Shown: positions 7,848 through 11,112 of the stretch, one piece after another
Layout of the letters: each line of letters begins with the position of its first letter
Position numbering within the stretch: position 1 is the stretch's first letter
Origin: Isohypsibius dastychi
Taxonomy: Eukaryota > Tardigrada > Eutardigrada > Parachela > Isohypsibiidae
DNA: 11,112 bases
Reading direction: 5' to 3'
NCBI GenBank assembly: GCA_034696485.1
Contig: JAQIWT010001357.1
Coordinates: 1-11,112, forward strand
Notes under the pieces: generated by a model
The model's database searches: none
The model's input: the letters and a program-made list of their open reading frames with translations, nothing else
Told to the model about the DNA's origin: nothing
Position numbers and translations under genes: made by a program

Positions 7848-8076
7848 ATTCGAAGGTTGTCGTAGTTTTTCCCATCTCCATCACTTGTTGAGCTGGGGAA
7901 TTGGTCGATGCATTCCGAGGCAATCAAGGAAGTGTTGAGAGATTTTGGGATTCCGTTAGACATATTCGCCATTTCTTTCCAAAAAGCGACAGTACGGCGG
8001 AGATCAGCTTGTTGTTCGATCAAGTTGACGAAGCTTCAAATTCCGTTCGGAATATTGATGGATCAGCAGCAGACAT
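7848..8076 (-). CDS. F-box gene exon 1: N-terminal charged helical segment
   Basis: From the ATG at 8076 the frame reads MSAADPSIFRTEFEASS. It then moves by one base at 8025-8026 into NLIEQQADLRRTVAFWKEMA, and further into a serine- and aspartate-rich linker ending DNLRI. Adding one A to the AA restores a single frame. The donor is GTGAGT at 7847-7842. A frame upstream (8140-8098) reads VVKVVDELLGQYGF before a TGA, preceded by a good acceptor (CTAAC then CCCAG). The true start may therefore be in an earlier exon and the TGA a real nonsense codon. Confidence 0.6.
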
Positions 8077-8350
8077 GGGCACATTATCATGGTTTCAAAA
8101 TCCATACTGACCCAGCAGTTCATCCACCACTTTAACCACACTGGGCACAGGTTAGCGAGCACGGCAAACCTAAAACCATATAAATGGGCTTACGGTATAT
8201 CAATCCGCAAACAGAAATATACCGAGAAGAACGTGGTTTTTCTAAGAAACAGTGTTTCACACTGTTACTCATGTCCACCCAATGATTCTTGATGACATTC
8301 CGGGCATAAAAACTTTATTTCCATATACTTTCAACCTTTCTAAATCTACA
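8077..8350. other. Upstream flank of the F-box gene
   Basis: On the minus strand this holds a possible extra exon (8140-8077) behind an acceptor at 8141-8143, then a possible short intron with donor GTAAGC near 8193. Beyond that, an open frame begins at an ATG near 8273 (MSNSVKHCFLEKPRSSRYIS). The phase does not join cleanly to the 8140 exon, so these are left as candidates. No plus-strand gene is seen. Confidence 0.35.
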
Positions 8351-8830
8351 CATTTCCAACTGTTTTTGTCACTTCAAGCCAGTGGTGTATCTAAATTTCA
8401 AACTATATGGGCCCTCTGCAAAATATTCTTATATGAGGCCTTATGGGTCAGTCTATGTTGGGCCCAAAATCAAAAAGCTTCTGGCCGCATGGGGCCAGCG
8501 CCCAATTTTTCAGACTTTATGGGACCACAATTAGCCGACTTTGACAAAAATTTTGTTTTTTGGAAAATGAATTGGTTTTTGACCAAAAAACTTCGTTTCA
8601 TGCGGCTAAAAACTGAAATTTTATATGGAGCCAGCAATGTGGGCCAAAAAAATTAAAATGGGCCTGGGCCGCCGGCCCCTTCCATAGCCACGCCACTGCT
8701 TCAGGTCGCTTTCGTCACTTCCGGTCGTTTTCAGCATTTTCGGTTGTTATTTGCACTTCCGGTAGTTTTTGGCACTTCCGGTTGTTTTTGATACTTCCAG
8801 TTGTTTTTAGCCCTCCCGTTTGTTTTTGTC
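8351..8830. repeat. 19-20-bp minisatellite, split by a MITE
   Basis: Degenerate copies of CACTTCCGGTTGTTTTTG run from 8351 to 8379 and from 8699 to 8830, about eight units in all. The inserted MITE at 8380-8698 interrupts one unit. Joining CA (8370-8371) to the sequence from 8699 restores a 19-bp unit. On the minus strand the array reads as a repetitive Asn/Gln/Lys-rich frame, which is a by-product of the repeat. Confidence 0.85.
8380..8698. mobile_element. hAT-type MITE, 319 bp
   Basis: The ends are CAGTGGTGTATCTA and the complement of CAGTGGCGTGGCTA, matching at 11 of 14 positions. Ends of the form CAGTGGCGTAGCTA are typical of animal hAT elements. The flanks CTTCAAGC (8372-8379) and CTTCAGGT (8699-8706) agree at six of eight positions, as expected of an aged 8-bp hAT duplication. 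The inside is rich in GGCC and GGGCC and holds no transposase; the 134-residue open frame across it is fortuitous. Confidence 0.85.
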
Positions 8831-8831
8831 A

Positions 8832-8854
8832 CCGTACGTACGGCGTACCGTACG
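8832..8854. repeat. TACG palindrome cluster
   Basis: CCGTACGTACGG at 8832-8843 is a perfect 12-bp palindrome. CGTACGG and CCGTACG form a second inverted pair over 8837-8854, and GTCAC and GTGAC flank at 8828 and 8871. It directly follows the minisatellite. It could be a small hairpin or the remnant of an element end; function is unknown. Confidence 0.6.
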
Positions 8855-9924
8855 TTACCTGTCGTATCGTGTGACGCAACATGAAACTGGAAATTGGCCT
8901 CGCTTGGCCAAAAGCCGGATTCTGCAACGGGGGGGGGGGGCGTGGAGCTACAGGCCGAGAAAAATGGAAAGTGGGAGTGGCTGGCCAATGCGAGCAAACT
9001 GGAAAGTGGAAAAGTGGTTTCAGCTTTAGAGTACTAACTCCGTTGGGGGACTGCATGGTCCACCCCCTTGAGTGGGGGGGGGCGGACAAAATTGCCTGGA
9101 ATGGGTGGCTGTACTGTTCTTGTGAACTGTACTGGCATTTCTCCTCAGAAACCGAATATTGTGTTTAACGAATTTACAAATAGAGAGATATATTCAGCAA
9201 AGCAGTAGTAAGGAATCCCCGGACAATCTTTCGTTCCTGGCCGAATCACGACCTTTTGGAAAGGATTAAGCCATTCTAGTACTCGTACGTTGATCGATTG
9301 TCACCGGCTTTTTTAACTCCCCGCTTTTCTGAACCAGTTCCTAAATCCCGATTTTCTGAAACCTACGTTTCACAGTCCCCGTTTTATGAACCCCAAAATG
9401 TTCACAACAATTTTTCATTGGAAAACCTTTGCATAAACTCCCCTGGAGTGAGGATGCTGAATGGGTCGATAAACTCATTCAACAGAATCGGCCTTCTCAC
9501 TACAAAAAAAGTCCTAAAAATCTTAAAATGGAAGTTCTATGAACCTTCAAAATTGTGAACGGTTTTTTGAACAGAAGAATTGGAAAAACAGCTCAGGTTT
9601 TTGTGGTATTTCGGGTGCAATTCAGAATACCGTGTGAGGTATTATGTATTGAAAGCACGTCATGAATCATGACTGACCTTTCGAGAGTGTGGTCAGCTGG
9701 TAGCTTCGAACTGATCACTGCACATCAAGTGTTAAAATTGGAAAATCTTTGTTAAAATTGGGTCCCTAGCGACAGAGTTGACAACAACAACATTCACACC
9801 TCACCTCTCGCGGTAGTTAACAGACTGAGTTCCTTTGTTCTCTTCATCCAGTACGTGTACATAATTCGCTACGTACTCTGTCTGCCTGAGAGATCTGCGG
9901 TATCATCAACGGCAAGCAATTAAC
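8855..9924. other. Gene-poor spacer with G runs and short repeats
   Basis: It contains a run of twelve G at 8929-8940 and nine G at about 9074-9082. It also has three spaced copies of a 20-bp motif near 9316, 9344 and 9374, and a direct repeat TGTTAAAATTGG near 9730 and 9750. Short open frames (up to 95 codons) overlap the G-rich part and have no coding signature. The last 150-200 bp should contain the promoter and leader of the calpain gene, but I see no defined promoter element. Confidence 0.45.
9316..9393 (+). repeat. Three degenerate 20-bp repeats spaced 28-30 bp
   Basis: ACTCCCCGCTTTTCTGAACC (9316), AATCCCGATTTTCTGAAACC (9344) and AGTCCCCGTTTTATGAACCC (9374) share a TCCC-G-TTTT-TGAA core. 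The even spacing suggests a decayed short tandem array. Confidence 0.7.
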
Positions 9925-10571
9925 ATGGTTCCATGGAGTATTCGAAGTCCCTGTGCACCTGGAAGTGAGACGCCACGAAAAGACGACGATCTGCAGGCAT
10001 CCCCAACTAAAGCTAAGGGAAAAAGGCAGTCGGACGACTTTCCCGATCCGTTTCTGGATCCAGCTGGAGTAAATGTGCATAATTGTGGATGATGGCATTA
10101 TATATTATGCGTTTCATTCACAGACACAAGAAAACCCGGAATTCGCAAGACGTCGTTTTGGGAAATTGGATGAGCGAACCGCATGGGGCTATTCCAAACC
10201 CGATAGAAGTTTTGACGAATGGCGAGACATTCACATTGAAAACGGAACCGACTTTGTAGACCAGGATTTCCCAGCTGAAACGAAGAAATCTATTTTCAGA
10301 TTTATCGGCGATATTGATGACCCGTTCCTATCGGGTGATAAAAAATATGGCATTAAACAAGCAGATGCCATAGTCGACATCAAGAGAATCCTAAATATGG
10401 ATTTTGAGCAATACTGTAGTCGAATTGAATGGAAGCGACCTCATCAAATTGAAGCAAATCCAGAGTTCGCTCTTGGCGGGACGAGTAAACGAAACCGAGA
10501 GCGAAGTCTTGATCTGCAGCACGATCGTGAGCGGCCGCCAAATCGGAATGATGCCAATCAGGGTACACTAG
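9925..10571 (+). CDS. Calpain-type cysteine protease, N-terminal part (5' two exons; truncated by window edge)
   Basis: Calpains are calcium-dependent papain-like proteases (MEROPS C2) of the cytosol. Exons 9925-10068 and 10124-10571 join in phase 0 across a 55-bp intron (GTAAAT to CACAG), giving 197 residues. Residues 1-48 are a low-complexity, basic and acidic leader. The CysPc domain follows, with the conserved start TDFVDQDFPAE, the tract IEWKRPHQIEANPEFALGGT, and the beginning of the QGxLGDCW active-site motif as NQGTLG at the exon end. The glutamine is the usual oxyanion residue. The catalytic Cys, His and Asn would be in later exons beyond the window; no DCW-coding exon is seen up to 11112. 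The exon ends before GTAAGA at 10572. About 20 charged residues lie between GGTSKR and the QGTLG motif, where relatives have only about four or five. The start is the first ATG in frame with a good exon. Confidence 0.8.
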
Positions 10572-11112
10572 GTAAGAATAAACTCACTGCATTCTATTGG
10601 TCTCCGACAAAGTTTCTCTTCCTGGACTTCATGTTCAGAATCGTCTTATTTTAGTAAATTCTTATGCCGGTCCACACAATATCGATTTGAACTAGACTCC
10701 GGCGACCAACGCTCCATACAAAAAGAATGTAAACAGGAAAGTAAAGTGAGGCTTTTTTTGTCTGCCTCTTTTTTATCAGTTATCAACGGATTTGCCGCGG
10801 GATGTTGTTCATTTTGAAACTCAGTCAAAAAGACTGCCTCTGCCCTATCAAACTCGCTTCCATCACTATTTCAAATTCGCTTTATGCTGCGCATTTAATT
10901 GCGCTTCACTGATTTTTGTCTCGGCGCCAACAGACTGGCTGTACAATGGAACTGTGTTGGAACTAGAGCATGACATCAGTGCAGTGAACGGCAAACTGCG
11001 CGGAACGGCACTGCAAATCAGTGCAGTTCCGTTCGAGTATTTCAGGATTTTGTTAGTTGCAGTGTCGTGCAGGTTGACCAGCCGCCTGGTTCCGTGTCGT
11101 GCAGTTCCGTGT
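10572..11112 (+). other. Start of a long calpain intron with repeat-rich right end
   Basis: It begins with the strong donor GTAAGAAT. No acceptor followed by a DCWLLA-coding exon appears before the window ends, so the intron is over 540 bp. From about 10976 the sequence is dense in GTGCAGT and TTCCGTGT words, partly in inverted arrangement. This could be a minisatellite or the edge of a further element. The minus-strand ORF at 10828-10646 lies over the intron and has no known motif. Confidence 0.5.

Larger units (their letters stand above)
6714..8076 (-). pseudogene. F-box protein gene, four exons, two frame breaks
   Basis: F-box proteins bind SKP1 and recruit targets to cullin ubiquitin ligases. 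Read on the minus strand, exons are 8076-7848, 7731-7651, 7588-6996 and 6945-6714, with introns of 116, 62 and 50 bp. The F-box spans exons 2 and 3 (CLPEEVLTMIFMELDSITRS, then KIKRVCKKWLEILEG). A helical, charged N-terminal segment precedes it, and about 270 residues follow, probably a substrate-binding region. The product would be about 375 residues. Each of exons 1 and 3 has one frame change of minus one base beside a short homopolymer (8025-8026 and 7549), so it may be an intact gene with sequence errors. Reading upstream of 8076 is open back to an in-frame TGA near 8095, beyond which a similar frame runs to an acceptor at 8141. Confidence 0.75.

Noticed and set aside
8882-9010. Inverted similarity between CTCGCTTGGCC and GGCCAATGCGAG as transposon ends
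   Set aside because: Only about 11 bp with a mismatch, no target duplication and no consistent extension.
8731-9168. Overlapping open frames on both strands over the minisatellite and G-rich DNA
   Set aside because: They follow the 19-bp repeat and the G12 run and show repeat-derived residues only.
9844-10098. Minus-strand open frame opposite the first calpain exon
   Set aside because: It is antisense to a well-supported exon with in-phase splicing and has no known motif.
1-11112. CRISPR array, tRNA, rRNA or bacterial-type operons
   Set aside because: No regularly spaced direct repeats with unique spacers, no tRNA-like cloverleaf or rRNA segment noticed, and the genes have spliceosomal introns.

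Overview
The window is eukaryotic, most likely from a small ecdysozoan animal. Genes are split by short GT-AG introns, most of 50 to 62 bp (50, 50, 55, 62, one of 116), and codon use is unbiased. There are no operons or Shine-Dalgarno sites. A rhodopsin-like chemosensory-type GPCR and an F-box protein of expanded-family type would suit a tardigrade or a nematode. The roughly mid-40s GC content and my unverified recollection of similar tardigrade GPCR and F-box families lean towards a tardigrade such as Hypsibius. This is an inference; no sequence search was run. Layout, left to right: (1) 1-620, an old, diverged direct duplication. (2) 729-1837, a foldback-type DNA transposon with very long terminal inverted repeats, a 6-bp target duplication and no transposase. 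(3) 2221-5262, plus strand, a broken rhodopsin-like GPCR gene. Its exon coding TM2 to TM5 is cut by a second, 676-bp terminal-inverted-repeat element at 3910-4585 with a 7-bp target duplication. Subtracting the element and one duplication copy rejoins the reading frame exactly. (4) 5263-6713, a poorly resolved stretch with a 35-bp repeat also found in the GPCR intron, a possible unknown small gene at 5971-6158 and an unassigned ORF near 6520-6657. (5) 8076-6714, minus strand, a four-exon F-box gene with two frame breaks. (6) 8351-8830, a 19-bp minisatellite interrupted by a 319-bp hAT-type MITE. (7) 8831-9924, gene-poor DNA with G runs, a TACG palindrome and short repeats. (8) 9925-10571, plus strand, the first two coding exons of a calpain-type cysteine protease, running off the right edge before the catalytic cysteine. 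(9) 10572-11112, the beginning of a long intron with GTGCAGT-rich repeats at the window end. The genes do not look functionally linked; the region reads as an ordinary gene neighbourhood heavily marked by non-autonomous DNA transposons. Four frame breaks, in the GPCR, the F-box gene (two) and the small ORF, each look like the loss of one base beside a short homopolymer. They may therefore be assembly errors and not biological decay. The transposon in the GPCR exon cannot be explained that way. I did not find a convincing new multi-gene system. The most interesting signals are the precise transposon insertion in the GPCR, the layered foldback element with its repeated 16-bp motif, and a charged insertion in the calpain just before its active site.
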